A stretch of DNA of 64,000 bases, from the NCBI RefSeq assembly GCF_000247695.1, contig NW_004624733.1, forward strand, positions 274,856-338,855, given 5' to 3'. Origin of the DNA: Heterocephalus glaber. Its lineage: Eukaryota > Chordata > Mammalia > Rodentia > Bathyergidae. Position numbers and translations under genes: made by a program. Under the pieces are notes generated by a model. The model saw nothing but the letters and a program-made list of their open reading frames with translations. It was not told the origin of the DNA and did not search any database. Each line of letters starts with the position of its first letter. The first letter of the stretch is position 1. Shown here piece after piece: positions 45,406 to 57,937 of the stretch.

Positions 45406-48400
45406 CAATATGAACCAGGGAGATAGATCTTTTTCAAGGAGAAGGGGATCAAGAGATGGAGGCAGGGGGAAGAGGAGGGAAAGGGGATGGAGAAAGGAAT
45501 TACAATGTGTTATGTACATGTACTAAATCTACACATGGAATGTAAACATTGTATACTACAAACATGTGCTAATAAAAGAATTGAGAAAATTCATCAGGAT
45601 TTCTCTATAAAGGATTTCTATTTATTGAGAGAAATCAAAATGAGAAAGCAAAGCCACAAAGTAGGAGTAAATACAGATTTGCAACACAGTATATCTAACA
45701 TAGCATATTCTACAATGTTTCTGCTCCCAATACTCAATCGAATGTCAAGAGCATTAACAGTTGAATGTTTCTGGTCCACTCTCCCCTTCTAGCAACCACC
45801 CTGTGTAAAAGACAGCAGTCTTATTATACATATGCTTTGTTTCTAGAGGTAGCTTTCATCTAATAACTTGATGCATTGCCATAAAAGTTTGATTTGGCAA
45901 AGTTATATAGAGCCATTCAAGACTGAGTTATCCTGAATGAGCAACAGTCCCCTGATCACTCAACCACAAACTTCCTGCCTACTTATCTTGACATTAGAGT
46001 TAGTTCCCAAGGAATCAGATCTTTGACAAAGGATGCACAGACTTTGTAAAAACTTTCAAATCAGCAAGAAAAAAAAACACATCCTGGTAGAAAAGTGCAC
46101 AATTAATCTTAAAAGTCATTTCAAAAAAGAGATATATACATGGTTATGAAGATGCCAAGCTTTCTTTTTTCATCAAAGAGGTGCAAATCAAACCAAGATG
46201 ATACCACTACAAATACACTAATATGGTTAATAAGAAGAAAAGGAAGGTATCTGAGTAGTGGAGAACTTGTGGAACAAGTAGAATTCCCATGCATGGATGG
46301 AAAGAATGTTCAATGGTATGATTACTTTGGAAAACTGGTAACATCTTCTAAAGATGTAGCCAAGGAGTTCTCCTTTGGAATAAACCCAACAGAACTGTAT
46401 GCACCACAAGAAAAGTTCAATGAAAGGATATCCACAACAACATTGTACACAATAGAAATCTCAGTTGTATATAGAAAGAGAATAGAATATTATACAGTAT
46501 TGATGATATAATTTACATGCAAAAATATGAATGATTCATGCACAAAGTAACATTCTATATTTCTATTCTTATAAAATTCAAAAGCATGTAGAAATACTGT
46601 ATATTAGAAGTCAACAGGTAAAAGTTCTCTCTGTTGGATATGCTTTCACAAACCATACATCCTTAGAGGAAAATCAGCAGCTCAAATTCCAGAGCAGAGG
46701 GAAGCAATCTAGAGGAGAGCACAAACTCATGGCAGCATCATTAATATAAATGACAAACTTATTGAGAAAAGAATGGGGAAATTATGCAACCCTATCATAG
46801 AGTCATCACTGCAATGAGACAAGAAACACACTATTCAGAAAGTTAGTGAGATTCCAGGAAACAAGAGAACCAAGAAGGGTTAAATAAGCTCCTCTCAGGT
46901 GTGTTTCACAGAACTAAGCCCATGTATCACCAAGAAGATCTGAATGGGCCTGAAATAGATAAAACCAGAGAGATTCAAATACAGGCTGAGCTCATTCTCC
47001 ATACCACTCAGAGGACAAACATCAGAGAATCAAATCCTCCTGGGTGCAAGGAATTTAAACACACTTTCTTCCTAAAATTTGACTAGCCTTCATAATATGC
47101 AAACACAAGGGAAACTCCTGACACAGCAAGAAAACAGTAATACTAAGAATTTAAGAAATAATGATAAACAACATCCACACATTAATGAAGAGAGAGAGAT
47201 TGTGTGGAATAACTACAGAAACTATACTGAAAAAAAGCCCAGAAAATCAGAAAAAAAATTGTTATATAATCTAGCAGATGCAATTTAAACAGTAGTTAAA
47301 ATGTAAATAGAGGAAAAAAGTGTTATTTATATTCAGAAAGCCCCCCTCAAATTTAGAAAGAGATGGGAAAATGCCCCAAAACTTTAAAAAGAGGAAAAAA
47401 GTAACTTCTTTTAATCTAAAAATGTCATCAATATGAATTTCTCAAATCATTTTTATTTAAAACTTATCAGATAACTGAGGACTCAAAGTAACCTCATAAA
47501 AGTAAGTTCAATTGTTGACATCCCTTACAGCTGATATGACATACAGCTCCTTTTTTTGGTTGAGTAGTGGAAGAGAAGGGAACCAGTGAATTTGTACTGG
47601 TTGAATGTAAGCTCCTTTGATAGCTTGAAAATCCCTGGGAATTTCAGAAACAAAGGGAGTTTTCATCACATGTGGCACTGTCTTCACTGAAGCTTATAAG
47701 TTAGAATGAGAAGAGACACAGCTGTACCAGGCACAAGGTCCTTTGAGTCTAAAATAGGAAAAACAAGGGTATTGCTAGTTTCAGGTTAAGGCAGGATGAC
47801 TCAGAGAACTCCCATCGGATATCCAGGCAAACAGCATCTTCCATATGTCTTGTGAAGACAAAGCAATAACAGTTAAGAACAGGGTTCTTACCTAAATATA
47901 ATGCATCAGCCACTTGAAATGAAAGGAACAGGTTTGTGATGTTTACGAGACAACTATGAACCAGAAATGTCTGAGTAATGCCTTTTCTTGCCTCTTTTCA
48001 ATTCCTTCCATCCTATACTGAGACTTCAAATGCCACAGGCCTGCCAGCATGATAAGACTCACCTATACAATGTAATGACAAATTCAGAAAAAAAGAAAGT
48101 CTTTTTACTGCAACATCTGTAAGAATAGTTAGGATTTAGACCCAACCAATTGACTGTCAACTCAATCAAAACCTAATGCCTCCTTAACCTAATGCATAAA
48201 CACTTTTACTTTTGTTATCCTGCTTTTCTTCCTTTTCTCTCTCACCACCAACAGGGGCTGGTGGGCCCCTCCACTTCTAGGAGTCCGTGTTAGAGTAAGT
48301 ACTAATACATTTTTATTTCTACTGTGTGATGTTTCTTGTGACATTAAGTGCAGCCATTTGATAAATGCACAGATTATTAGGGTAGGGAAATTTCATAGGT

Positions 48401-48497
48401 ACTTTTAGAGTTAATCAAACACCTTGTACCACTGGAAGAGGTCAGACTAGGAAGGGACACCGCTGAGGTATAGGCACACAGGGCATGTTAAAATAGA
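45406..48497. other. LINE-1 fragment and unresolved sequence, no gene seen
   Basis: Includes the L1 fragment listed separately. 46560-47290 has several short lysine/asparagine-rich plus-strand frames that could be an ancient LINE ORF1-like remnant, but I do not recognise it. 47500-48490 shows nothing assignable. Confidence 0.5.
46000..46560 (+). mobile_element. LINE-1 ORF2 C-terminal fragment
   Basis: Plus-strand match in order to L1 ORF2 3' end: AGATCTTTGACAAAGGATGC, ATCAAAGAGGTGCAAATC, AAGTAGAATTCCCATGCATG-type stretch, ACTTTGGAAAACTGG, CAAGAAAAGTTCAATGAAAG and GTACACAATAGAAATC. The 46140-46511 frame is an open remnant of this region and not a gene. Confidence 0.75.
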
Positions 48498-48847
48498 TGA
48501 ACAGGAAATGATTTCTGACCAGAAGGGGCCTGTGGTGCAGCCAACCAGGTAGCAACAAAAGGCTCCTCCTAGTTCTGACCCTTCCCACACCTAAAACATG
48601 TCCTACAAGTCTGAGTGAGACCCAACATGTTGAGCATCTTGCCACTGTATCCTTACCCCTCCTTTCCCAAATCTATATAAACCCTGTTCACCCCCAAGAT
48701 GGGGCTGATCACTTTGTGGAGAAGTCCCCCATCAGTCTGGTAGTGAAATAAACCTGCCTCCAACTTCCAGGATGTGTACTTGATTCTTCTTGGCTTGACT
48801 CTGTTATACTACCTAGAGCTACAACACTGCAACTTATATTTGCTACA
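48498..48847 (+). mobile_element. 5' LTR of ERV (family B)
   Basis: 350 bp, TGAACAGGAAATGATTTCTG...TTTGCTACA. Contains CTATATAAACCC (TATA box, about 48673) and GTGAAATAAACCTGCC (poly(A) signal, about 48747). The left flank ATAGA against right flank ATATA of the provirus is a 4/5 match for a TSD. Compared with the 3' LTR and the solo copy at 15.8 kb it lacks about 130 bp in U3, a deletion specific to this LTR. Confidence 0.9.
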
Positions 48848-48853
48848 ATATCT

Positions 48854-48870
48854 TGGTGCTTTGGCAGGGA
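48854..48870 (+). promoter_or_regulatory. Retroviral primer binding site, tRNA-Gly-like
   Basis: TGGTGCTTTGGCAGGGA lies 6 bases after the 5' LTR end. The complement of the 3' end of tRNA-Gly (CCCGGCCAATGCACCA) would be TGGTGCATTGGCCGGG; this site differs at two positions. The spacing and the invariant TGG support the assignment. A diverged site is expected in an old provirus. Confidence 0.75.
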
Positions 48871-51223
48871 AAAATCGACAGTGCTAAGTTTAAAATCACT
48901 GGTGAAGCCCTTGTGGAAGGAGTGAAGATCCCCCACCCCCACCCTGCACCCCAGATGGACGAGAGGCATGCCTCCAGATTTTTCTGAGTCTCCTTGGAGG
49001 AGTGGGGGTGGACTGCTCATTCTACTGCTTGTGGCTCCCCTGGACCCAGAAGGAAAGAGGACGCAGGTCTGGTTTAATCCAACCTCATCATCAGATAAGG
49101 TAAGACCCCCATAGGTGCCCTAGTTGTTTATTTGTTTAATCCTGCCCTGTTTGAGCAGAAGGTGGGCCTGGCTGCCCCACTAGGAGTATAAAATCCTCAT
49201 TTGTTTTGGAATGAGAACAAGATTCTCACTTGTCTTTGGTTTAAATTTGAGTCTTGCCTGCTGGTATTTTTTGTTTGTTAGTTCAACTTAGTTTAATTTT
49301 TGCCAGGCTCTTCCTGCCAGCCCATGAGGACAAAGTCCCTAAGGAAGCAGTATTGAAATGCTTTGCCTCTGAAGGTTTGACAGGTAAAAATATGTAAATG
49401 AATGTAATGGGAAAAGTAATCTATAGGCTGTCCCAACAGGTAAGTTTTCTTTCATAGGCTCTAACTGGTTTTTTTGCTTCATAGATTGTAACTTTTGTTT
49501 CATAGGCTCTGAACATTTGTTTCTTAGATTCTTGTTTTTGTTTCATAAATTCTGGCCTTTGTTTCAGCTTTTGTTTCAAAAGTGTCTTAATTTTAAATTG
49601 TATGTTTTAAATGTTGGCAGATTTCTTATATCTCTTATGCATTGTCCTTTGATAAAATTACATTTTATTCCTGTTTTGTATATGTTGCATTTGGATTTAA
49701 TTGCTTAAAAATGTTGTAAAATGGGTCTCTTATGACATTTTCTCAGATAAAGACAGATTTTATTTGTCCCTTATAGAATGCCAAAAAGTGGTTACTCTGC
49801 CAGCTAGTAATTGCCCTTAGGGTAGCTGCTACTCTTAAAGCAAAGGATAGGTTTCTTCAGTTGCTCTCTGGTAAATCTGTGCTCCCATTGAAGCTAATGA
49901 TGGGTGGGACATTGACCAGATAGGTAATTGGGTTCCTTTCAGAGACAGATCTGTGATTGCATGAAACTAGTGGAAACTGGGGTGACAATTGAGTGGTCAT
50001 GGCCAGGGCTACTCTCTGGTGGATACCCAAATGTCCCTCAGAAGAAACTAGCTCCCAACAGCCCATCTGAGTAATCAGCAGAAAAATCTTCCCATCTCAT
50101 CCCTATCTGAGCTCTTCAATGAGTTGAAAGAGAAACTGTCAGTGATCATCAGATAGCCTCTGTCTCAGAGTGATCTGTAATGATGCAATCAGAACCCTTT
50201 CTTAAGCCTCTACTAAGATTTGAGATACAAATTTCAACTGCTTTCTCTACTAGTAAGATAGGACCCCATGTCAGACATTAAAAAGCAAATCTTTCATAGA
50301 TTAAAAACTACCTGAACCTTCTCTCCCCCTCCTAAGCTTGGTCTTCATTATTTGTGTGTGTAGAAAATACCTCTGCTGATAGGCTGTGGACTCTGGAAGT
50401 TTGTGGACTTTAAAGTGCTATGTGGTGATTTTCTTTTTGATGTTTAAATGACTTAAACTTTGTTTGGACTTTTTCTCTCAACAAGTGAGTTAGAAATTCC
50501 ACTTAAACTTTTCTCCAACTTGTTGGGAGTTAATTTTAAAATTAATGACCTTATAGTTAACCCTCTCTTTCCAAGGGGTCAATCTGAGACAGCTTACAGA
50601 AGCTGTTTTGTCTTACAGGAGGGAAAATGGCAACCAGTTGGTGACTTGCATTTGTGTTTTTATGTGCTAACTAGAATAAAATAATTTAGCCAGCCTTTTT
50701 CTTCTTGTATGTGTAAGAAACTGATAAAGGTGCCTTTAATAATATATGGATTGTGGCTGCTAAGAGGATCTATGAGTTTCAAATACTTAGTGAACTTAAA
50801 ATGGATCTTAAAGGAGTAGCCTGATCTTGCTGCTAATAAAGGTTGCCTAAGTAAATTTCTGAGATTTCTCTGACCTAGGGCCCAGGGCAGAATCTCTGAC
50901 CTACCATCTCTAGAGGTGATCTCTTTTACAGAAAAGTGGCCTAATTTGACTGTTGACCTATTTTCTTCTCTTTCAAGAAACTAGAAAGCAATGGTTTAAA
51001 TCTCTTGGTTTGCTAGCAATATACCCTTCTCTAAAAATGATTGTTATGGCTAAGTCAATTGTAACTAGTGCTTTGAGAGTATCTACTGGAGTAAGGATAT
51101 GAGTTCCCTGAGGAAGATAAGATCATGATGCTAATAAAGGATTGAGAACTCCATATCTGAACCTTAAACTCCTTTGGAATGTATTAAGGAACAATTTAGT
51201 ATTTTTCGACATCTGGACACGGC

Positions 51224-51830
51224 GTGCCTACCCCTAGAGCCAAAATAAAATGTAGAGAAAAATGTTATGATGCTATTTCAGAACTAAAAATATACTGTAA
51301 AAAATGGTCAAAATTGCCTTTTGTTCAGACTTTCTTTACATTAAAAAGTAATCCTTGCTTTTGTTCAAATGTAAATGTGGGCCATAGAAAAACCCTTAAG
51401 GCATTCAGTACCTCTAAGCCTGAGGCTATACCTTATCCTTTAGAACCTGAGAACAAAGTTTCCAGAGAATTTTAAGGTCTAACCACTGGGTACTGAGGGT
51501 GGAATTTCTAGGCCAGCCATAATTAAAATCTCTATGAGGCTATATCCATCCTTACCTAAGTTGTTAAGTCCCCCAAAGACATATCTCTTGGAGAAAATAA
51601 ATAGCAAATATGGGACTACCTGTGTGCACGTATCTTTTTCTCAGTGACCTAAAAGAGGTCAAATGAGATCTAAAAAAGTTTTCAGATGATCCTTATCTGT
51701 ACATTGAGGTCTTTAGAGAATTTACTCAGATCTATGGACTAGATTAAAAAGATGTAATGTTGCTCTTAAATCAAACATTAATTTCCAATGAGAGACAAGC
51801 AGTATTCCAAGGTACATTTAGAAATACATT
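51224..51830 (+). pseudogene. ERV gag remnant (capsid region)
   Basis: Plus-strand translation from about 51690 to 51830 gives a capsid-like stretch in which LYIEVFREFTQIYG is followed, after a stop, by DVMLLLNQTL (51751-51780) and NERQAVFQG. This matches the general pattern of class I capsid C-terminal parts. The open segment 51224-51475 upstream may be part of the same gene but has no clear motif. Stops and the lack of a continuous frame make it non-functional. Confidence 0.6.
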
Positions 51831-52045
51831 GTTTTGATTTTAAAAGTTAAAGACAGGCAGCCAGGGGAACAACTAGTTTCTACAGGAAAACAACAAGTTC
51901 CTCTATAAGACCCCCCACTATCCTGCCAATCAAATAAGAGATTAAAATAAAAGACATTTTAAGGCATGTATTCTTAAAGAGCTAAGAAAGATGAGAACTA
52001 AGCCCTTCAATTGCTTTAAATTGTCAACTATTTATCAGGACAAAG

Positions 52046-52385
52046 TTGAGGACATTCCTACATCCTGATTTGATAGAAGGAAATACTGTGTTTTTTTCCA
52101 AGTCAGTCTTGCAATATGTAAATGGTATGCTGTTATGTATCCCCTCAAAAGAGCTTTCTAGCCAAGACATCTGTGCTTTGCTGAATTTTCCAACAGACAG
52201 GGGTTATAATGTTTCTAGATCTAAGGGACAACTTTGCAACCTTGAGGGAAGATATTTAGGCCTTATTATATATAAGGGAACCCAAAGACTAAGGAAAGAA
52301 AGAATTAAACCAATTCTTTCCTCTCCACAGCCCAAGACTTTAAAATAGCTAAAGAGATTCTTTGAAATTACAGTCTTTTGTCACT
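52046..52385 (+). pseudogene. ERV pol remnant: reverse transcriptase with mutated active site
   Basis: A 100-codon open segment (52046-52345) covers the catalytic turn and downstream part of a gammaretrovirus-type RT. The catalytic YVDD is changed to YVNG at 52115-52126, removing both metal-binding aspartates. Downstream blocks DRGYNVSRSKGQL and GRYLGLIIYKGTQ are clearly RT. After the stop at 52346 the similarity continues for about 35 bases, until the inserted LTR. A dead enzyme. Confidence 0.85.
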
Positions 52386-52391
52386 TTTAAA

Positions 52392-52785
52392 TAACAATGT
52401 TGCAGAAATCTCAGAAAGAAATACACGGAGTCACAGAATTCAGATAAAATAATAAAACTTCTCGCGAGCAGGCGGGAAGGCCAGAAACCAGTCTGGCTAG
52501 TATCAGCTAGTTCAGAGTTTCCCTTTTTATATCCTTTTTTAGCCATTATCTCATCCCTAGTGGTCTTTGATGTGTAAATACAATTCGGGTTCCTATTTAC
52601 AAGTCACAGACACAAGATAGGGACATATACATTGTAAATTCACCCTGGCATGGCAACTTTGTTAGTTTAATGAAGTTACCCATTATAGTCAGATAATCAT
52701 CACCATAAACAAGGAGTTATAGGAAAAGCAAATCTTAAAAGAACACATTACTTATTTTGCTTCTACAATTACCTTAATATTCAAT
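52392..52785 (-). mobile_element. LTR-like insertion interrupting pol
   Basis: About 390 bp between two halves of the pol remnant. It starts TGTTGCAGAAATCTCAG and includes GATAAAATAATAAAAC and CTTCTCGCGAGCAGG. On the minus strand this resembles the R/U5 end of an LTR (GAAGTTTTATTATTTTATC ... CTGCAACA). Pol similarity resumes at about 52795. A clear target duplication was not found, so the right border (perhaps TTCTACA near 52768) is approximate. Confidence 0.6.
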
Positions 52786-52789
52786 CTAT

Positions 52790-53100
52790 TAAGTTATCTA
52801 AAACTTTTCTGTATCAAAAGGATATAATGAGATTGCATGATCCCTTTATCAATTTATAGAAAACCCCAAAAGACAGATACCTATATTTTAATCTGGGAAC
52901 CTTATTCCCAGACCACATTCCAGAAGCTCAAACAAACACTTCTAAGTGCCTGCCTATCAGATACCATCTCAGTTTGTACCTTAATAAATGAGACATGGCT
53001 TTAGGAGTGTTTCTACAAGATTGGGGACCTGCTCAAAAGCCTGTAGGGTATTTAAGTCATACATTAGTTATCATAGATTCAAAATCATTTATTTAAAAAG
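52790..53100 (+). pseudogene. ERV pol remnant: RT connection / RNase H start
   Basis: Plus-strand translation from about 52845 gives a PLY-type connection block, then EPYSQTTFQKLKQTLLSA and, at 53000-53060, LGVFLQDWGPAQKPVGYLSH, which matches the start of the retroviral RNase H domain. Frames are broken by several indels. It continues the RT piece on the left side of the LTR-like insertion. Confidence 0.7.
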
Positions 53101-53244
53101 AAAAGCCCTAAATAATATAGTTAAAACACTTTCATTCTCACTCTTTCAAGAAGAAAAAACAGCCATTCAGTTTCTTTGATTATTTGTTTAATTTTCTGAT
53201 TGACAATGCGATTGGAATTAATCATGGATTTGTCTCTAGACAAA

Positions 53245-53283
53245 AAGGTCCACTATAAAAAAAAAGGTCCACTATAAAAAAAA
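53245..53283 (+). repeat. Short tandem duplication AAGGTCCACTATAAAA
   Basis: Two nearly exact copies of a 20-bp unit directly before the SINE at 53290. Probably replication slippage at A-runs. Confidence 0.8.
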
Positions 53284-53289
53284 GGCTCT

Positions 53290-53374
53290 GGGGCCAGGGA
53301 TTTAGCTCAATGGCACTGCACCTATCTTCCAAGTGCAAGGTCCTGAGTTCAATCCTCAGTACCAAAAAAAAAAA
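53290..53374 (+). mobile_element. ID-type SINE within the ERV
   Basis: GGGGCCAGGGATTTAGCTC (A box, ATGGC variant after it) and GAGTTCAATCCTC (B box) with an A11 tail. Inserted into the ERV pol region. Confidence 0.9.
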
Positions 53375-54041
53375 GATTCAGTACTTGTGCCATACTTAAA
53401 GTCACCCTTCTGTCCCTTCTTCACTGTCATGCCCCTGAGAAATAACACAGTTCTCAACAGTATTTGATTCAAGGAGCTTCCCTCATCTGTGGCTGCTGGA
53501 TTTCAAGTCAAAGTTCCTAGAATGGTAAGTTTCCCATCATATGAACCCTTCCAGAGTAAAGCTGACCTTCACTTATTTCTGGGCCATGTAAAAATGGTTT
53601 AGGTTTAATCCTGAAACTCTTGAAGACTAAATGTAAATGTTAGCCTAAATTTATTTTTCAGTCCTCCGGCAGAATTTGAGATGAACTCCTTTTATGTTCC
53701 TCAAGAATGATGATTAAAAAAAAGAGTGATGATAGAAAAATGTAATTAAAGACATGCTTCCCTCAGGTTGCCAGATGATCCAAATAATGTCAACTGGTTT
53801 TACAAATATAGTACATATCGTTGTCTATATATAATAACTGAAGAAACTTTCATTGGTCAAAAATACTGTGTTATTTGTTATGATCTGGCTCTCATAGGTC
53901 ATCTAAAATTCTGATAAGATAATTATATAGACTCTTGGGCTTAAGAAAATTACTGGACAGGACTCCCCTTGGTAAATAAAGGAGAGGCTGGCTGGAAAAA
54001 AATTTATTCCAGCCTTTCTTCATAAAGGGGACCTTAACAAT
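53375..54041 (+). other. ERV internal sequence, no motif recognised
   Basis: Position would correspond to RNase H/integrase, but frames are too damaged for me to identify integrase motifs. Confidence 0.4.
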
Positions 54042-54543
54042 TGTAAGACTGAGGGCCTTACCAAACGCTCCGAGGAGCTGACTGCAGCGACGAACACTCG
54101 GGAAGGAACACACCGGACAAGTTGAAAAAATGAAACAGACCTTTATTAGTCTGGCCAGATGGCACTCTCAAAGCAAAATAGCTAAGAGAGGCAACTGGCT
54201 CAGAGTCCGAGTTTATTTTATAGGGGGTTGAGGGGGAAGTTAACAAGCAGATTTACGAAAGGGGACAAAGTTTAGTGGTCACTTGATGTATGTTGATAAT
54301 CACCAGACATCTTGACTAATAGTCATGGCCGTCGCGTACTAGTGGTCGGCAGATGTTTGCAATGTTTGTAGATCGTTCTAATAGATAGCAATGTTCAGGA
54401 CATCAGTTCTGGACAGTGAATTAGGTGACACACTTTAGGCATTTTAACTAATTTTAACAATCTAAAGCTAGCAGGCACAGAGCATGAGTGAGGTCATTAG
54501 AATTAAACATCCTGGGGTTAGGATAAAATCTTACAGCCCCACA
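54042..54543 (-). mobile_element. Solo LTR, family E, inside the ERV
   Basis: 502 bp, TGTAAGACTGAGGG...CAGCCCCACA on the plus strand, flanked by a 4-bp TSD CAAT (54038-54041 and 54544-54547). On the minus strand it has CCCTATAAAATAAACTCGG (TATA) and GACTAATAAAGGTC (poly(A) signal). Class I LTRs commonly make 4-bp duplications. It is oriented opposite to the host ERV. Open frames over it (53892-54246, minus) are incidental. Confidence 0.85.
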
Positions 54544-54547
54544 CAAT

Positions 54548-55578
54548 CTCCATACCTTTGTGGGAAATGCACTGCTAAATATTATTATTGTGATATGTAT
54601 ACATTGGTCTCATTGTCAAAGAGCTAAGTTTTCTGTGGGAAAACAATAAAGATTTTATTTAAAATGTTCTGGTACAAAACAAAATTAAGGGACAAAGGGT
54701 TTCATGTAACTGATACTCATTGTTATTTCATGGTATACTAAATATTCATGCCTTCTGGCTGAGCATGTCTCCTAAGATATTGTTTATGTTTTTGACCATT
54801 TTGACTCAGTTATCTGCCTTTCTCTTGTGGTCCATCTACTTGTGGTAAGATGTACGTATCAAATCAACATGAGATAACCAATCAAATAATACTTTTTCTT
54901 AAGAACTTATGTGATGGGGATGTTATGTGTTACTATACTTAGGGATGCTCAGAAGTCAAACAGTCCAAACAATGTCACACATTAAAATGAAGGGCTAGAC
55001 ATTATAAACTAAGGTATATTTATAGGCTGATATGTGTGTTCTCTTTAGATGACATTCTACTAAAGGATAACAAATAAGAGTTTTCTATGTGATGTTTAAT
55101 GTCTTGTAGTCAAATAGAGTTGCTTGACTAAAAGACTATTCCATACTAAGATGGACATTTGAGTGTGTTACAAAGATAATGTCATCATGATTGTCATGCT
55201 AAAATATGAGTGGCTCTTGATGTTGTTTTTCTATATAATAAATAGCTGTTCTCTGTTGACATTCTACAGGAATTCAACTACTAAAACAACCATGGTTGAT
55301 AAAAAAATAACAATCCTCTAACTATACTTTATATTTCAAAAGTGCTTAACGTTCAACAAAATTATAATAGTGACCTTTTCTTCTGGGTGTTCAACTAAGG
55401 TTTGGAGACCAAAACTAAAATGGTAACTGGGCTATAAGGACAGCTAATATTTTGGCCCTAGCCCCTCAAGGTTAACAAAGATCCAGGACACAAAGGAACC
55501 TTTTCTACAGGATCCTTCATCTTTGGTAAGTAACTCAACCTACTGAACAGGAGATTGCTGGGCACCAGAGGACAAATA
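54548..55578. other. ERV internal or captured sequence, not identified
   Basis: About 1 kb of AT-rich sequence between two nested LTRs; no domain recognised on either strand. Confidence 0.4.
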
Positions 55579-55984
55579 TGTCAGGTAAAACGGCCAAAAA
55601 CCAAGACCAGACCAGGCCACAACAAGCCTTTATTAGGGGAATAGATCTGCCGGGCTGTCTCTGAACAAAGGAGAGACAAAAGCAATATGGCTGGGGCAGA
55701 GAGTGTCTTTTATAGAGACTGGGGTGGGGCTATAGGGGCTGAGGTGGGGTTGAGTGAGGTAGTGATTAGGGAGTGGAGGAGCTGGTGATGTCACTAGGTA
55801 GTAGGAGGTGAGCGAGTATTAGGTTACTGTCTAGGTGGGACCAGGGGCATGCTGGGAAGAAGGGTTTGTTCTTTGGGGGAAGCAACCATCTTGGCATGAC
55901 ATCATGCAAGGGAGGGGGCAAGGCACCCTAGGAAGAGGGTAGCTACTATACATAATAGCTGCTGGCATAGTGGGAGACCTATCA
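55579..55984 (-). mobile_element. Solo LTR, family C, copy 2, inside the ERV
   Basis: 406 bp, TGTCAGGTAAAACGG...GGGAGACCTATCA, clearly homologous along its whole length to 29067-29473. Flanks AAATA / AAATG (4/5 match) suggest the TSD. Same TATA (TTTTATAGAGAC on plus) and poly(A) signal (TTTATTAGG on plus) arrangement on the minus strand. Confidence 0.9.
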
Positions 55985-57109
55985 AAATGTACCATGTGCA
56001 AAAAGAGGGTCACAAAGAGAAAAGGCTCCCATGCTTTCACTGAAAGCACCATGGTCAAGCAAGGTCATGACCCATCCTGCAGGCTGATCCTGATAGTAGC
56101 TGAGAGGCTCTGTACATGGTTCCAAAATAATGCCTAAGGAGACTTAATTGATCTTGATAGATAGCAAGAGGTTCATACTGATTGACACAGGTCTTATTTT
56201 AACTTGGTCTTAAACACTCAGTAAAAAAGAGTAACAAAAATGTTATAAAATAATATCATAGTAATAAAGCTAGATATAAAAAGATATAAAAAGGGCTCAA
56301 TCAGTGACCACTTCTGGCAGTTTCCAGCTACACTGGTAGCTGACCATGGTTATGGATCATTAGGAAAAACTATGGAAACATCTATAAAAGCTCAATTAGA
56401 GTTTTAAATTTCTTAGCTAAATTTGTCTTTCAAATTTTCTCTATCTTACAGCTAAGACTGGAGAGACTTATGACAAAAATATCAGATTTATAGATAACCT
56501 CTGTCAATAAAAGTATATAAGAACAAACAGGTTTTAATCACCATTTCAGTTTTTAATTGTGACTCTTTCCCCAACCTGCCTTTCCATTCTAGTGTTCACA
56601 CTTACATTATACATGGTCTAATTTCTTTAGAATTTTGTTTATTCTTGCCTAGAGGCTGCCAAACTCCAAATGGTCATACAAATGGAACCAAAGACAAATG
56701 TGCTGGACTTCTTTTACCAGAATCCACCAGATGGACCTTATAAAAAGTTCATAACTGCTAAACTACAATTCTGAAGTCACCTGGGCCTTCTTCTTATCCT
56801 CTTTATGGAAGGCTATTACTAATTCTTCTTGGTAAAAACACTAGTTGGCTATATTCATAACAACTCTAGTGACCTTATTATTTAGCCCATGTATTCTTAA
56901 CTGTTTATTTGTCTTTTTATCCTCCAGACTTAAAGCTACCCAAGATGACAATGGCTAGTGCCTGTTGAGGGCCTTTAGATAGACCCTCTATAGAGTATCT
57001 CTGACTGCTGAACAGAACTACAACCTCTTCAGCCAGAAATAGCCAGAATGTTCTTCACCCCTTGCCCTCTCATGGCAGTTCGGGATACTTTGTCAGAGAG
57101 GGGATATTA

Positions 57110-57290
57110 TAGATAGACAGTTAGACATTTAGGGTCCCCTTCAAGGCACCAGCCCTCAAGGCCCCAGTCCTCAAGATGCCAGCCCTCCAAGAGCCAACAC
57201 AGCGAGGAGGCAACAGGGAGAAGAGTTGAGGCACATTCACCGGTTCCACCAAGATTATTGTATGGGGCTGTTAAAGTTTCAGAGATCCAG
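57110..57290 (+). mobile_element. Partial LTR, family A, copy 3
   Basis: GGGTCCCCTTCAAGGCACCA, CCAGTCCTCAAG, GTTGAGGCACATTCACCGG correspond in order to the minus-strand reading of 11470-11575. Only the 5' end of the LTR is preserved. It is directly preceded by a purine-rich GTCAGAGAGGGGATA, a polypurine-tract-like sequence, and by env-like sequence, so it is likely the 3' end of an inserted or recombined provirus. Confidence 0.6.
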
Positions 57291-57937
57291 TCATGGATTC
57301 GTCACTCTTGAATCAAAAAGGCCCATCACGATGACTCTTGGGAGGCCCACACTGATGAAACAACTCCATTAACAATAACACTGAGGAGACAACATACTCA
57401 AAGCCCTGTTCCTGTCACTCCAGACACTGGCAGGCCAACAGATGGCTGAAGCCTGTCTGAGGACCTCAACCCATGAACCACTGCCACGCTTTCCAGACTT
57501 GGTCTCCCTGGCATCTTTATTCTTGCTTACCTCATCATGACTACCTTTATTCTTGACATAGGCCTAATAACTGTTACTCCAGAGGACTGGAATACTTTCC
57601 AAAGATGTTTCCTCTTAGCTATATGCTGGGGTTTTATGGTGACATTTGCTATCCTATCTTGTCTAGATTGACTCAGAAAATCCCTGAGAACTGGTGGGGT
57701 GTCTTAGGTGACTGGAAGACATGGTTAGGGGCTTTATTAGGATCTCTCTTTGGTATCTTCATGTTATTAACAATCAATCTGTGCTTTATAAACTGGTTCA
57801 TATACTTTATTTCTCAATGCCTTAACACCATTAAGATCCAAAAATCATACTAATAGATGGTGACTTCAAGGTCTGATGTGTACCCTTACACATGTAAAAA
57901 CATAAACCAGCAAAGAAGTTGAAGATTCAGCTATAAT

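Noticed and set aside
46140..46511. 123-codon plus-strand frame as a gene
   Set aside because: It overlaps a recognisable LINE-1 ORF2 3' fragment; the nucleotide order matches the L1, including the untranslated side.
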